A DNA stretch of 64,000 nucleotides from Clostridium sporogenes (GTDB lineage Bacteria > Bacillota > Clostridia > Clostridiales > Clostridiaceae). Below the pieces are notes generated by a model. That model ran no database searches and was not told where the DNA came from. It saw nothing but the letters and a program-made list of their open reading frames with translations. Positions 41,535 through 49,241 of this stretch are shown here, piece by piece. The number at the start of each line of letters is the position of its first letter. Within the stretch, counting starts at the first letter, position 1. The translations under genes were made by a program, and so were the position numbers. Location of the stretch: assembly GCF_001020205.1 (NCBI RefSeq), contig NZ_CP011663.1, positions 3,596,001 through 3,660,000 on the forward strand, written 5' to 3'.

Positions 41535-43763
41535 TTACATTTCTTTATGAAAAGTTCTGCTTATAACTTCTAATTGTTGGGCTTTAGTCAATCTATTGAA
41601 ATGAACTGCATAGCCTGACACTCTTATAGTAAGTGATGGATATTTTTCTGGATGTTCCATTGCATCTATCAATAACTCTCTATTTAACACATTAACATTT
41701 AAATGATGAGCATCTTGTACAAAATATCCATCTAATATAGATGCTAAATTATTTATTCTTTCTTCTTCACTTTTACCCAATGCATCTGGAACTATAGAAA
41801 ATGTATTTGATACTCCATCTTCACAAACATTTTTGTAAGGTATTTTAGCTACAGAATTTAATGACGCTAAAGCACCATTTTTATCTCTTCCATGCATAGG
41901 GTTAGCTCCTGGAGCAAAAGCTTCTCCTGATTTTCTTCCATCTGGCGTTGAACCTGTTTTCTTACCATATACCACATTAGAAGTTATTGTTAAAACTGAA
42001 AGTGTATGTTTTGCATTTCTATAAGTTTTATTTTTCTTTAATTCATTAATAAATTTATTAACTATCTCCACTGCTATTTCATCAACTCTATCATCATCAT
42101 TACCGTACTTAGGGAAATCCCCTTCTATTTCAAAATCTACAGCAATACCATTTTCTCTAACTGGTTTCACTTTTGCATATTTTATAGCACTTAATGAATC
42201 CGCTACAACAGACAATCCAGCTACACCGAAGGCCATAAGTCTTTCTACTTCTGTATCATGAAGTGCCATAAGTCCAGCTTCATAAGCATATTTATCATGC
42301 ATATAATGTATTATATTCATAGTATTTACATACAAATCTGCTATATATTCTAATACTTTGAAATAATTTTCCTTAACTTTTTCATAGTCTAATACAGAAT
42401 CTTTTATTGCATCTATATTATCTATTACTTTAATATTTTTCTTTTCATCTATCCCACCATTTATAGAATACAATAAAGCTTTAGCTAAATTGCACCTTGC
42501 ACCGAAAAATTGCATCTGTTTTCCTAAAGTCATAGCAGATACACAACAAGCTATACCATAATCATCTCCATATATATCTCTCATTAAATCATCATTTTCA
42601 TATTGAATAGAATCCGTTTTTATAGACATATTCGCACAAAATTTTTTAAAGTTTTCTGGTAAGTTTTGTGACCATAATACTGTCATATTAGGCTCTGGTG
42701 CTGGTCCTAAATTATTTAAAGTATTTAAAAATCTATAGGATGTTTTAGTAACTAAAGTTTCACCATTTAATCCCATTCCTCCTATAGCTTCTGTAATCCA
42801 GTTAGGGTCTCCTGCGAAAAGATCATTATACTCTGGTGTTCTAAGATGTCTTACTAATCTTAGTTTTATAACAAATTGATCTATAATTTCTTGTGCTTTC
42901 TCTTCTGTTAATATTCCCTGGTTTAAATCTCTTTCTATATATATATCTATAAATGAACTTACTCTTCCTAAAGACATAGCAGCCCCATTATTTTCTTTGA
43001 CTCCTGCTAAATAACCAAAATATAAAAATTGCACTGCTTCTTCTGCATTTTTAGCTGGGTTACTTATATCTATGCCATATTTTAGTGCCATTTCTTTCAT
43101 ATCTATTAAAGCTCTTATTTGTTCGCTTATCTCTTCTCTTTTTCTTATAGTAATTTCATTCATTTCCCCTTTAACAGCTTTTAAATCTTCTTCTTTATTT
43201 TTTATTAAATAATCTACTCCATATAATGGTATTCTTCTATAATCACCTATTATTCTTCCTCTTCCATAGGCATCTGGAAGTCCTGTTAATAATCCTGCAC
43301 TTCTAGCTTTTCTCATCTCTTCAGTATACGCATCGAAAACACCATCATTATGAGTTTTTCTATATTTAGTAAATATATCTTTTATTTCTGGTTTTAACTT
43401 ATAATCATAGGCTTCTAAAGCTTGTTTTACCATTCTTATACCACCAAAAGGATTTATAATTCTTTTTAGTGGTTTATCTGTTTGAAGACCTACTATGGTT
43501 TCATTTTCCTTGTCTATATATCCTGCATTAAAAGCATTTATAGCAGAAATATTATCTAAATCTACACCTAATATTCCTTTTTTTATTTCTTCCCCTATTA
43601 ATGTTTCGCATTGCTTCCAAAGATCTTTTGTTTTTTTAGTAGGATCTTTTAAAAAAGTATGATCTCCATAATAAGGAGTATAATTATCTTGTATAAACTC
43701 TCTTACATTTATATTATTTTCCCATAAACCTTTATTAAATTTTTCCCATGAATCATAAAACAT
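41535..43763 (-). CDS. pflB: Formate acetyltransferase (pyruvate formate-lyase)
   Basis: PflB converts pyruvate and CoA to acetyl-CoA and formate by glycyl-radical chemistry. The 742-residue protein has the paired active-site cysteines Cys406-Cys407 (GIACCVSAM). The radical glycine is Gly717 in RVSGYAVHF. The paired cysteines separate it from the dehydratase-type enzyme in this window. The start follows GGAGG. Its upstream region is a tandem duplication: a proximal promoter and leader, and a distal module with a PurR-box-like site, a ZTP riboswitch and a pflB-like 17-codon ORF. Besides energy metabolism, the formate would feed 10-formyl-tetrahydrofolate for purine synthesis. Confidence 0.96.
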   Translation of the reverse strand: MFYDSWEKFNKGLWENNINVREFIQDNYTPYYGDHTFLKDPTKKTKDLWKQCETLIGEEIKKGILGVDLDNISAINAFNAGYIDKENETIVGLQTDKPLKRIINPFGGIRMVKQALEAYDYKLKPEIKDIFTKYRKTHNDGVFDAYTEEMRKARSAGLLTGLPDAYGRGRIIGDYRRIPLYGVDYLIKNKEEDLKAVKGEMNEITIRKREEISEQIRALIDMKEMALKYGIDISNPAKNAEEAVQFLYFGYLAGVKENNGAAMSLGRVSSFIDIYIERDLNQGILTEEKAQEIIDQFVIKLRLVRHLRTPEYNDLFAGDPNWITEAIGGMGLNGETLVTKTSYRFLNTLNNLGPAPEPNMTVLWSQNLPENFKKFCANMSIKTDSIQYENDDLMRDIYGDDYGIACCVSAMTLGKQMQFFGARCNLAKALLYSINGGIDEKKNIKVIDNIDAIKDSVLDYEKVKENYFKVLEYIADLYVNTMNIIHYMHDKYAYEAGLMALHDTEVERLMAFGVAGLSVVADSLSAIKYAKVKPVRENGIAVDFEIEGDFPKYGNDDDRVDEIAVEIVNKFINELKKNKTYRNAKHTLSVLTITSNVVYGKKTGSTPDGRKSGEAFAPGANPMHGRDKNGALASLNSVAKIPYKNVCEDGVSNTFSIVPDALGKSEEERINNLASILDGYFVQDAHHLNVNVLNRELLIDAMEHPEKYPSLTIRVSGYAVHFNRLTKAQQLEVISRTFHKEM

Positions 43764-43801
43764 AGTAAACCTCCTAAAACTTAATATATTTAAAAACCGC
43801 T

Positions 43802-43875
43802 TAGAGCTTATATTACCTAAGAGATTCAGGTATTAACTTTAATTTATAAATTAAATTCTACATCTATCAGCTCTA
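43802..43875 (-). ncRNA. Unassigned three-way-junction leader of pflB
   Basis: TAGAGCT at 43802-43808 pairs with AGCTCTA at 43869-43875 as an outer stem. Inside it, ACCT/AGGT (43815-43818 with 43828-43831) and a palindrome centred at 43846-43847 (TTTAATTTA with its complement) form two hairpins. The three stems make a small three-way junction followed, on the minus strand, by GCGG and a TTTTT. I do not recognise a known riboswitch class. A terminator or ligand-sensing role is a hypothesis. Confidence 0.4.
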
Positions 43876-43894
43876 TGATTTTTTAATTAATTTC

Positions 43895-43923
43895 ATTTTA
43901 TATCATTTGATAATCTTTGTCAA
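43895..43923 (-). promoter_or_regulatory. Proximal pflB promoter
   Basis: TTGACA (43918-43923) and TAAAAT (43895-43900) are separated by 17 bases on the minus strand. The spacer ends in ATGATA exactly as in the distal promoter, but it lacks the CGAAC core of a PurR box. Confidence 0.65.
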
Positions 43924-43967
43924 TTACAAATATTTCTCTCTATTTTATACATATCCTTGCATTATGT

Positions 43968-44021
43968 CTATATTTTTTTCCATAAACCTTTATTAAAATT
44001 TCCCCATGAACTAAAAAACAT
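43968..44021 (-). pseudogene. 17-codon upstream ORF copied from the pflB start
   Basis: A frame from the ATG at 44021 encodes MFFSSWGNFNKGLWKKI and then a stop. pflB begins MFYDSWEKFNKGLWENN. The DNA similarity runs through the ribosome site (AGGAGG) and about 45 coding bases and then ends. It is therefore either the remnant of a lost second pflB gene or an upstream ORF kept for control. Its ribosome site (AGGAGGGGG) is strong, so it is probably translated. Confidence 0.7.
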
Positions 44022-44060
44022 AATCCCCCTCCTAAATCTTTATATTTGTATTTTAAAGAT

Positions 44061-44165
44061 AAAAAAACCCCCTGGACTTTTTGTTGCCCAGGCGGTCGAC
44101 ATTCTAACTTAAATTTCTAAATCATACTCCCTGTGGTTAAATCCACCTCCGCCAGTCATATGATT
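44061..44165 (-). promoter_or_regulatory. ZTP (pfl-motif) riboswitch with intrinsic terminator
   Basis: On the minus strand the conserved ZTP-aptamer blocks appear in order. The first is TGACTGGCG near 44157-44149, then GGTGGATTTAACCAC-AGGGAG near 44147-44127, and the distal CCGCCTGGGC near 44095-44086. The last block also forms one arm of a terminator: CCTGGGC pairs with GTCCAGG and is followed by a T-run at 44067-44061. Binding of ZMP/ZTP, which accumulates when 10-formyl-tetrahydrofolate is short, should prevent termination. The class was first named for its association with pfl genes, exactly the context here. Confidence 0.9.
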
Positions 44166-44184
44166 TATTCTAAAATTTAATTTT

Positions 44185-44213
44185 ATTTTATATCATTACG
44201 AACATTCTGTCAA
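44185..44213 (-). promoter_or_regulatory. Distal pflB promoter with PurR-box-like spacer
   Basis: TTGACA (44208-44213) and TAAAAT (44185-44190) are 17 bases apart on the minus strand. The spacer contains, on the plus strand, CATTACGAACATT (44194-44206), which matches the PurR box at 11 of 13 positions with the central CGAAC intact. A bound regulator here would block RNA polymerase directly. Confidence 0.6.
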
Positions 44214-44272
44214 TATAAAATAATTTTATTCATACTATCCCTTTTTATGAAATTTATTACACATTATATATC

Positions 44273-44524
44273 TTATTTATATATCCCCTCTAATATTTTT
44301 TTTGCTAACTCTTCCTCATTTAAATCTTCATCAACTTCTATCTGTATGTTTTGACTTAATCCCTTAGCATTACCTTTAGTGTATACAATCTCTCCTGTAT
44401 TATCATCTATTTTTCTTACTATCATGGCTTTATCACCTGGATCAACTTTAACTGCCCCACCTTTGCGTAGTTCCACCACAAAACTATTTGTAAATTCTAT
44501 CTCTTGCCCTATTTTATACTTCAT
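44273..44524 (-). CDS. Small conserved-looking protein of unknown function
   Basis: This 83-residue protein is not recognised. It begins MKYKIGQEIEFTNSFVVEL, continues with a beta-rich segment containing KVDPGDKAMIVRKIDD, and ends in an acidic helix (EEELAKKILEGIYK). The pattern of alternating hydrophobic residues suggests a small barrel of SH3 or KOW type. A GAAGGAAA ribosome site precedes the ATG. It is monocistronic, between the pfl region and the L25 gene. Confidence 0.6.
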   Translation of the reverse strand: MKYKIGQEIEFTNSFVVELRKGGAVKVDPGDKAMIVRKIDDNTGEIVYTKGNAKGLSQNIQIEVDEDLNEEELAKKILEGIYK

Positions 44525-44639
44525 AAATTTTCCTTCTTTCTAAATATTTTAAATTTTGTAAAATAAATTTGTATATTTATAGAAATGTTAACTTATCTAA
44601 TAAATACTTCTAAACTTATTTTATATATAAGCTAAAAAA

Positions 44640-44664
44640 ATAAAATTAGGTTCTCTAATTTTAT
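44640..44664 (-). terminator. Intrinsic terminator of the L25/Ctc gene
   Basis: ATAAAATTAG at 44640-44649 pairs with CTAATTTTAT at 44655-44664, followed by a T-run on the minus strand (44633-44640). It is 78 bases after the stop. Confidence 0.7.
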
Positions 44665-44741
44665 TTACGAGAAGTAAAAGCAAATCTATATAAATCTCAT
44701 AAAATAAATTGGAAAACCTAATATTTAAAACTTCTTATGTT

Positions 44742-45311
44742 TTAACTTACTGTTTCTTCAGCTGTACCTTTTCCATTATAAGATACTGTAGCTAGTAATT
44801 CTTCTGGATCTGTATATAATTTTATATCTTCATCTAATTTTATATCCGATACTTTTATATTATCTCCTGGTTGATTTTCTCCAACATTTACTACTATTAT
44901 TTCTGGAAGTATCCCTACTTTCCCAGCTACCTCTATATATGGAGTAAATTCCTCTAATAAAAATCCTTTATGTTCTAATTGTTCTTTTCCTTCAAATTTT
45001 ACTGGTATACTATTTTTTATAACTTCATCATGTGAAACAGCTTGCATATCTATATTAAGTATTTCACCTGTTGTTGGTTCCTTTTGTATTTCCTTAATTA
45101 ATACATACTCTTTTTTATCTCCAATATTAAGCCATAATCTTGAATTGATACCAGCTTTATTTAAATATCTTAAAAGGCTAGGAACTTCAAATTTAACCTT
45201 TATAGCTTCTTTCATTTCTGCTCCATAAATTATTCCCGGTGCAAATCCTTCTTTTCTGCATTTTTTACCACTTTTTTCTCTTATTATAGCAGTCATTGAA
45301 GTATTACTCAT
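44742..45311 (-). CDS. rplY: 50S ribosomal protein L25/general stress protein Ctc
   Basis: This 189-residue protein is the two-domain (TL5/Ctc) form of L25. The N-terminal domain binds 5S rRNA (RKEGFAPGIIYGAE near residues 20-33). The C-terminal beta domain follows (IPVKFEGKEQLEHKGFLLEE, and the last residues EELLATV). In Bacillus the Ctc form is stress-induced; no sigma-B-type promoter was identified here. A GGAGGAG ribosome site precedes the ATG. It is monocistronic with its own terminator. Confidence 0.93.
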   Translation of the reverse strand: MSNTSMTAIIREKSGKKCRKEGFAPGIIYGAEMKEAIKVKFEVPSLLRYLNKAGINSRLWLNIGDKKEYVLIKEIQKEPTTGEILNIDMQAVSHDEVIKNSIPVKFEGKEQLEHKGFLLEEFTPYIEVAGKVGILPEIIVVNVGENQPGDNIKVSDIKLDEDIKLYTDPEELLATVSYNGKGTAEETVS

Positions 45312-45473
45312 ATAAACTCCTCCTATCCCATTGTAAAAATCATAGTAATTATATTTTTTAGATTATAATCGTTATATATAAGTATAATTTACATTTAAAT
45401 TACTTCAATATAATTTCCCAAACATTTACTGTTTATTCATATATTAGTAACACTCCGTTTATAATGTGTATAG

Positions 45474-46088
45474 TTATTCTATAATATCATTCAGCTTTAT
45501 AAGAACTTCTCTATATCCTTCCTTTATTATATTATTATCTATTAAGTTATCATAATTACATCTTTCTATGTCGATTTCTAATATTTTTTTATAATTACTT
45601 CCATATACTTTTTTTAATAATATTTCATAATCCATCAATATATTAAGCCAACTATTCTTATTGCTATAATCTATTTTTTTTACATCATAATTTATTTTAT
45701 CTATTATTCCATATAATTGATTTATATAACTTATTTCTCTTAAAGTAAATTTTTTAGTTAATACAGCTATATCTTTATAATAATTTCTATTTATAGAAAT
45801 GCAAACAGGATAATACTCTTCTTTATTTTGTTTAATCTTTTTTATAGTTCTTATTCCCTCAAAAATTGCTGTGCATATATCTAATCGTATAGTTCTTCCG
45901 CTTTCCTTAAATTTATCTTTATAATATATTTTATCTATTTTTTTATGTTCTTCTAATATATGCTTTTGAATTTCTTCATTTTTAGTAATAGTTTTTTTAT
46001 TAATGCAAGAACTCCATATTCCACCTATTATAGACCCTATTATTATAGCTGTAGCTGAAATAGCAGTTCCTATTAAAGCTTTAGACAT
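45474..46088 (-). CDS. Membrane-anchored protein of unknown function
   Basis: This 204-residue protein has one N-terminal hydrophobic segment (residues about 4-26, ISATAIIIGSIIGGIW) followed by a charged, largely helical domain rich in Lys, Ile and Tyr. No known domain or catalytic motif is recognised. The charge pattern (CINKK after the helix) suggests the domain is cytoplasmic. AAAGGATG precedes the ATG. It is divergent from perR with a 225-base gap; a functional link is not shown. Confidence 0.6.
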   Translation of the reverse strand: MSKALIGTAISATAIIIGSIIGGIWSSCINKKTITKNEEIQKHILEEHKKIDKIYYKDKFKESGRTIRLDICTAIFEGIRTIKKIKQNKEEYYPVCISINRNYYKDIAVLTKKFTLREISYINQLYGIIDKINYDVKKIDYSNKNSWLNILMDYEILLKKVYGSNYKKILEIDIERCNYDNLIDNNIIKEGYREVLIKLNDIIE

Positions 46089-46313
46089 AACAATACATCC
46101 TTTCTATTAAATTTCCAATATGAAAAATATTAATTGAAATAATTATATTTTTATAAAAATGTTAATATTACGTTAATAACTATGATAAACTATTGTTATA
46201 TCATCTTAATTTATAATTCCACTAATTGTAATGTTTATTTGACAATAATGATTTTTGACAAATAATTTTTTTTATTATATAATTAATTATATTTAGAGTA
46301 AAGGATGGTGAAT

Positions 46314-46742
46314 ATGGATACAATCGCAAGTATTTTCAGAGAAAAAAATCTAAAATTAACACCTCAGCGTATAGCTGTCTACAAGTATCTTAAATCTACT
46401 AAAGAACATCCTTCCGCTGAAACTATATATAAGGCTTTACAACCAGATTATCCTACTATGAGTTTAGCTACAGTTTATAAAGCTTTAAAAACCTTAGTAG
46501 AAGTAAATTTAGTTAAAGAGTTAAATGTAGGTGAAGGTAATTTTAGATACGATGCCAATACTCATTCACATCCACATATACAATGTGTTAACTGTGGAAG
46601 AGTAGATGATATAGAAGAAGTATCTTTTTCAAACTTAAATGATGAAATAAAAAATTTCACAAAATATAATGTTTTGTATAATCGTGTTTACTTTTATGGT
46701 ATATGTGAATGTTGTAGCAATAAATCAGATTCAGAAAATTAG
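46314..46742 (+). CDS. perR: Peroxide-sensing regulator PerR (Fur family)
   Basis: This 142-residue Fur-family repressor senses peroxide by metal-catalysed oxidation. The regulatory-metal ligands align with B. subtilis PerR: His in EHPSAETIY, Asp in RYD, two histidines in HSHPH, and Asp (not Glu) in CGRVDD, which distinguishes PerR from Fur. Structural zinc is bound by CVNC and CECC. The start at 46314 is preferred, because the earlier ATG at 46305 lies inside the ribosome site AAAGGATGGTG. The reverse rubrerythrin gene at 39523-40068 is a likely target. Confidence 0.92.
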   Translation: MDTIASIFREKNLKLTPQRIAVYKYLKSTKEHPSAETIYKALQPDYPTMSLATVYKALKTLVEVNLVKELNVGEGNFRYDANTHSHPHIQCVNCGRVDDIEEVSFSNLNDEIKNFTKYNVLYNRVYFYGICECCSNKSDSEN

Positions 46743-46747
46743 TAATT

Positions 46748-46783
46748 AATAAGCACTTAAATTTATCTAATTTAAGTGCTTAT
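46748..46783. terminator. Terminator between perR and the solute-binding protein gene
   Basis: AATAAGCACTTAAATT at 46748-46763 pairs with AATTTAAGTGCTTATT at 46769-46784, serving the convergent genes. T-richness follows on the plus strand only weakly. Confidence 0.65.
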
Positions 46784-46810
46784 TATATTGCTACCTTAAT
46801 TAGTAATATT

Positions 46811-48046
46811 TTATTTTAAATTATCTTCTACAATTTTATTCCACTCTTTTCCCGTATACTCATTGTTTAATATCTTATCAATAGAAGCTGAAATGCTAGA
46901 CTTAAAACTATTTGGTAAATTATATAATATCAATATACTATTTTCATTTAAATTGCTTAATTTTTCTACAGTAGTTTTATTTAGTTTAGTAAGCTCTCCT
47001 TCTTTTTCTTTATTAATTTTCTTATTTCCTGTTACAAAACCCTTTTTTAATAAATATTTTTGAGTTTTTTCACTAAAAGTAAAATCTATAAAATTATTTG
47101 CTTCCTCTGAATTTTTAGCTTTTAATGGCAAACACATTATAGAATTTATAATTACAGGCTCTGTGTTATTTAATTTATCTACATTATATAATTGTTTAAC
47201 AGATTTTATATTAGGATTTTTTATTTGACTATTATAATAAGAAGTACTTATTATAATAGGAATATCTCCATTATTAAATTTTTCTAATGTAACCTCCTTG
47301 CCTTCCTCAAAAGAATTCTCATCTAAGGCATTATCTTTAACCATATTATTTATAATATTAAAAGGTTCCTGCATATTTTTTAAGTTCTGGTATTCTTTCT
47401 TTTCTTTATTATAAATATTTTCTAATTCCATAGAATTTGTTATATTATTTGATATTATTGAAAATATAACTGAATTTATATCTAAATCATTTGTTAGCAT
47501 AACAGGTACTTTAGTTGATGAAGTTTTTAATTTTTTCATAGCATTTTTTATATCATTTATATTTTTAGGTTCCTCTATTTTTAGTTTATTTAGAGCCTCA
47601 GTGTTATATAAAACTTCTATAGTATAAGGTATAATAGGTAATCCATAATATTTATCTTTAAATCTACCATAGCTATTAAAAACATTATAATAATCTTTAG
47701 TAATATTATTTTTTTCATAACTCGTTTCCATGTTATCTAAAAGACCCTTTTGGGATAGCTTCATCATTTCATTTCTTGATACAAATATTAAGTCAGGAGA
47801 TTTTTCCTTTTTTAATTCTTCCTCCACGTTATTACCTAATGCATTATTTATATTTATTTTTACATCTTCATTAGATTTTTTATATTCTTCCATAATAATT
47901 TTTAATATATTTAAAGAATTTTCGTCTTTAATATCTATATACATATTTAGCTCTTTATTATTGGTTTTATTTTCTTTTTTACAAGAAACAAAAGTTATTG
48001 GCAATATTAATATAAGAATCAAACATATTATTCTTTTAAATTTCAA
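46811..48046 (-). CDS. Extracellular solute-binding lipoprotein (ABC sugar-binding type)
   Basis: This protein of about 411 residues is exported and lipid-anchored. The hydrophobic signal peptide ends in a lipobox (PITFVSC), so Lgt (34500-35261) would modify the cysteine. The rest follows the family-1 solute-binding fold (NILKIIMEEYKKSNEDVKIN, YYGLPIIPYTIEVLYNTEAL, VIINSIMCLPLKAKNSEEA). The start is probably a TTG at 48046, 8 bases after GGAGGTG; nearby GTG and TTG codons are alternatives. No permease or ATPase genes are adjacent, so it is an orphan binding protein. The ligand is unknown; the fold commonly binds sugars. Confidence 0.75.
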   Translation of the reverse strand: MKFKRIICLILILILPITFVSCKKENKTNNKELNMYIDIKDENSLNILKIIMEEYKKSNEDVKININNALGNNVEEELKKEKSPDLIFVSRNEMMKLSQKGLLDNMETSYEKNNITKDYYNVFNSYGRFKDKYYGLPIIPYTIEVLYNTEALNKLKIEEPKNINDIKNAMKKLKTSSTKVPVMLTNDLDINSVIFSIISNNITNSMELENIYNKEKKEYQNLKNMQEPFNIINNMVKDNALDENSFEEGKEVTLEKFNNGDIPIIISTSYYNSQIKNPNIKSVKQLYNVDKLNNTEPVIINSIMCLPLKAKNSEEANNFIDFTFSEKTQKYLLKKGFVTGNKKINKEKEGELTKLNKTTVEKLSNLNENSILILYNLPNSFKSSISASIDKILNNEYTGKEWNKIVEDNLK

Positions 48047-48146
48047 CAACACTTCACCTCCATCGGAAGTATATTCTTCTATTTTTATTTTGTACAAATT
48101 AATTAAATATATAATAGCTTCATATAATTAATTAGAGGTGAATTAT

Positions 48147-49082
48147 ATGAAAATGAGGGTATTTTTCCTAAAAAGAAAATCTATTTATTATTTCTTGCTT
48201 TTAAGCTTAATCTTAATAACTTTATTAACCACTATTAAGTATAAAAATACTTCTGCTTTTAACTTACTAAAATCCAATAAAACCATAAGAAAAGATTTAA
48301 CTGGTGATGGAAATGAAGATAGTATAAATATTACTAGTAAAGATAACAAATATTCTATAACTATAAAATCTGAAAATAAAAACTATACATTAAAAAACAA
48401 TGAAAATAAAAAATTTATAGGAGATCATAATAAATTTTGGCCTATTAGTATTAATTTTGAAGATATCTCCAGAGATAAAATTCCTGAAATATTTATACAA
48501 TGTTCTCAATATAAAATGCCTGTACAGTATATTTTTACATGGCAAAATAATGAATTTAAAAGACTATATTCATCTAATAATAATATTATTGGATTAATGG
48601 ATTATAATAATAATAAAACTCCCAAAATTATATCTGGCAATCTTAAAAATAGCAAAATAGTTTTTGATTCATTTATGTTTATGGAAGACAATCTTCAAAG
48701 ATTTGACTATAACTTTAATGAGGATTTTATGGGAAGCAATACTATTATAGAATTTATAAATTATATTCAAAGTCTTCCTATATCTGAAGAAAATAGACCT
48801 GAAAATATACTTATAAATAGTATAAGTGGCAAGGACACATCTGTTATAGGCAATCTTGTAAAAGAAAATAACATATACACTTTTCAAGATGCTAATTTTA
48901 AGGATATAAAAAATAATAGAGATGGAGAAATTAGTGAAATAAAATGGTCTTTAAATTTTAAAGGAATGTCAAAACAAGACAATAATTTAATAAAAAATTA
49001 TAACATAGACGTTCTATTAAAGTTAGTGGATAATCCTGATGATAATTATAGATTTAAGATTTATTCCATTATTTTAAATTAA
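48147..49082 (+). CDS. Membrane-anchored protein with a calcium-type VCBS-like motif
   Basis: This 311-residue protein has an N-terminal membrane anchor (about residues 12-32) and an extracellular beta-rich domain. The segment RKDLTGDGNEDSINIT near residue 48 has the DxDGxxD form of calcium-binding VCBS/FG-GAP or dockerin loops; SRDKIPEIFIQC and DYNNNKTPKI look like degenerate repeats. The start at 48147 follows AGAGGTG; a GTG at 48138 overlaps the ribosome site. It is divergent from the lipoprotein gene by about 100 bases, so they may share control. No enzymatic function is suggested. Confidence 0.65.
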   Translation: MKMRVFFLKRKSIYYFLLLSLILITLLTTIKYKNTSAFNLLKSNKTIRKDLTGDGNEDSINITSKDNKYSITIKSENKNYTLKNNENKKFIGDHNKFWPISINFEDISRDKIPEIFIQCSQYKMPVQYIFTWQNNEFKRLYSSNNNIIGLMDYNNNKTPKIISGNLKNSKIVFDSFMFMEDNLQRFDYNFNEDFMGSNTIIEFINYIQSLPISEENRPENILINSISGKDTSVIGNLVKENNIYTFQDANFKDIKNNRDGEISEIKWSLNFKGMSKQDNNLIKNYNIDVLLKLVDNPDDNYRFKIYSIILN

Positions 49083-49090
49083 AAACAAAA

Positions 49091-49185
49091 AGGGACCGTT
49101 CTACGGTCCCAAGGGGGATGGGGGGTTGTTGCATCAAATATATAAATTTATATATTTGATGCATTAGGGAGATTATCTCGCCTAA
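49091..49185 (-). ncRNA. Candidate C-rich small RNA or structured 3' UTR
   Basis: Read on the minus strand, the region holds three hairpins. The first is TTAGG-n-GAGA/TCTC-CCTAA (49185-49164). The second is a perfect 34-base palindrome (49163-49130, ends TGCATCAAAT). The third is a terminator with GGGACCGT (49092-49099) and ACGGTCCC (49103-49110) plus a T-run below 49091. Between the second and third lies an unpaired C-rich tract, CAACCCCCCATCCCCCTTG (49128-49110). C-rich single-stranded loops flanked by a terminator are typical of Gram-positive small RNAs that target ribosome sites. It may be independent or the processed 3' end of the WYL-regulator mRNA. Confidence 0.5.
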
Positions 49186-49241
49186 CTACATTTATATAAT
49201 TGCCAATTTAAATAAAATTATTCAAATTTATTAAAACTTTA

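Larger units (their letters stand above)
43764..44272. other. 509-base duplicated regulatory region of pflB
   Basis: Two modules lie in tandem on the minus strand. The distal one runs promoter (44213-44185), ZTP riboswitch, ribosome site, then a short pflB-like ORF (44021-43968). The proximal one runs promoter (43923-43895), structured leader (43875-43802), ribosome site, then pflB (43763). Both promoters read TTGACA-N17-TAAAAT and share the downstream AAATTAA. Both ribosome sites share TTTAGGAGG. Confidence 0.75.

Noticed and set aside
43802..43875. TPP riboswitch before pflB
   Set aside because: ACCTGAATC and GGTAATA resemble TPP fragments, but the CUGAGA motif and correct stems are missing.
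49092..49168. G-quadruplex formed by four G-runs on the plus strand
   Set aside because: The loops are too long and two runs are tied up in stable hairpins; a terminator plus C-rich RNA on the other strand is simpler.
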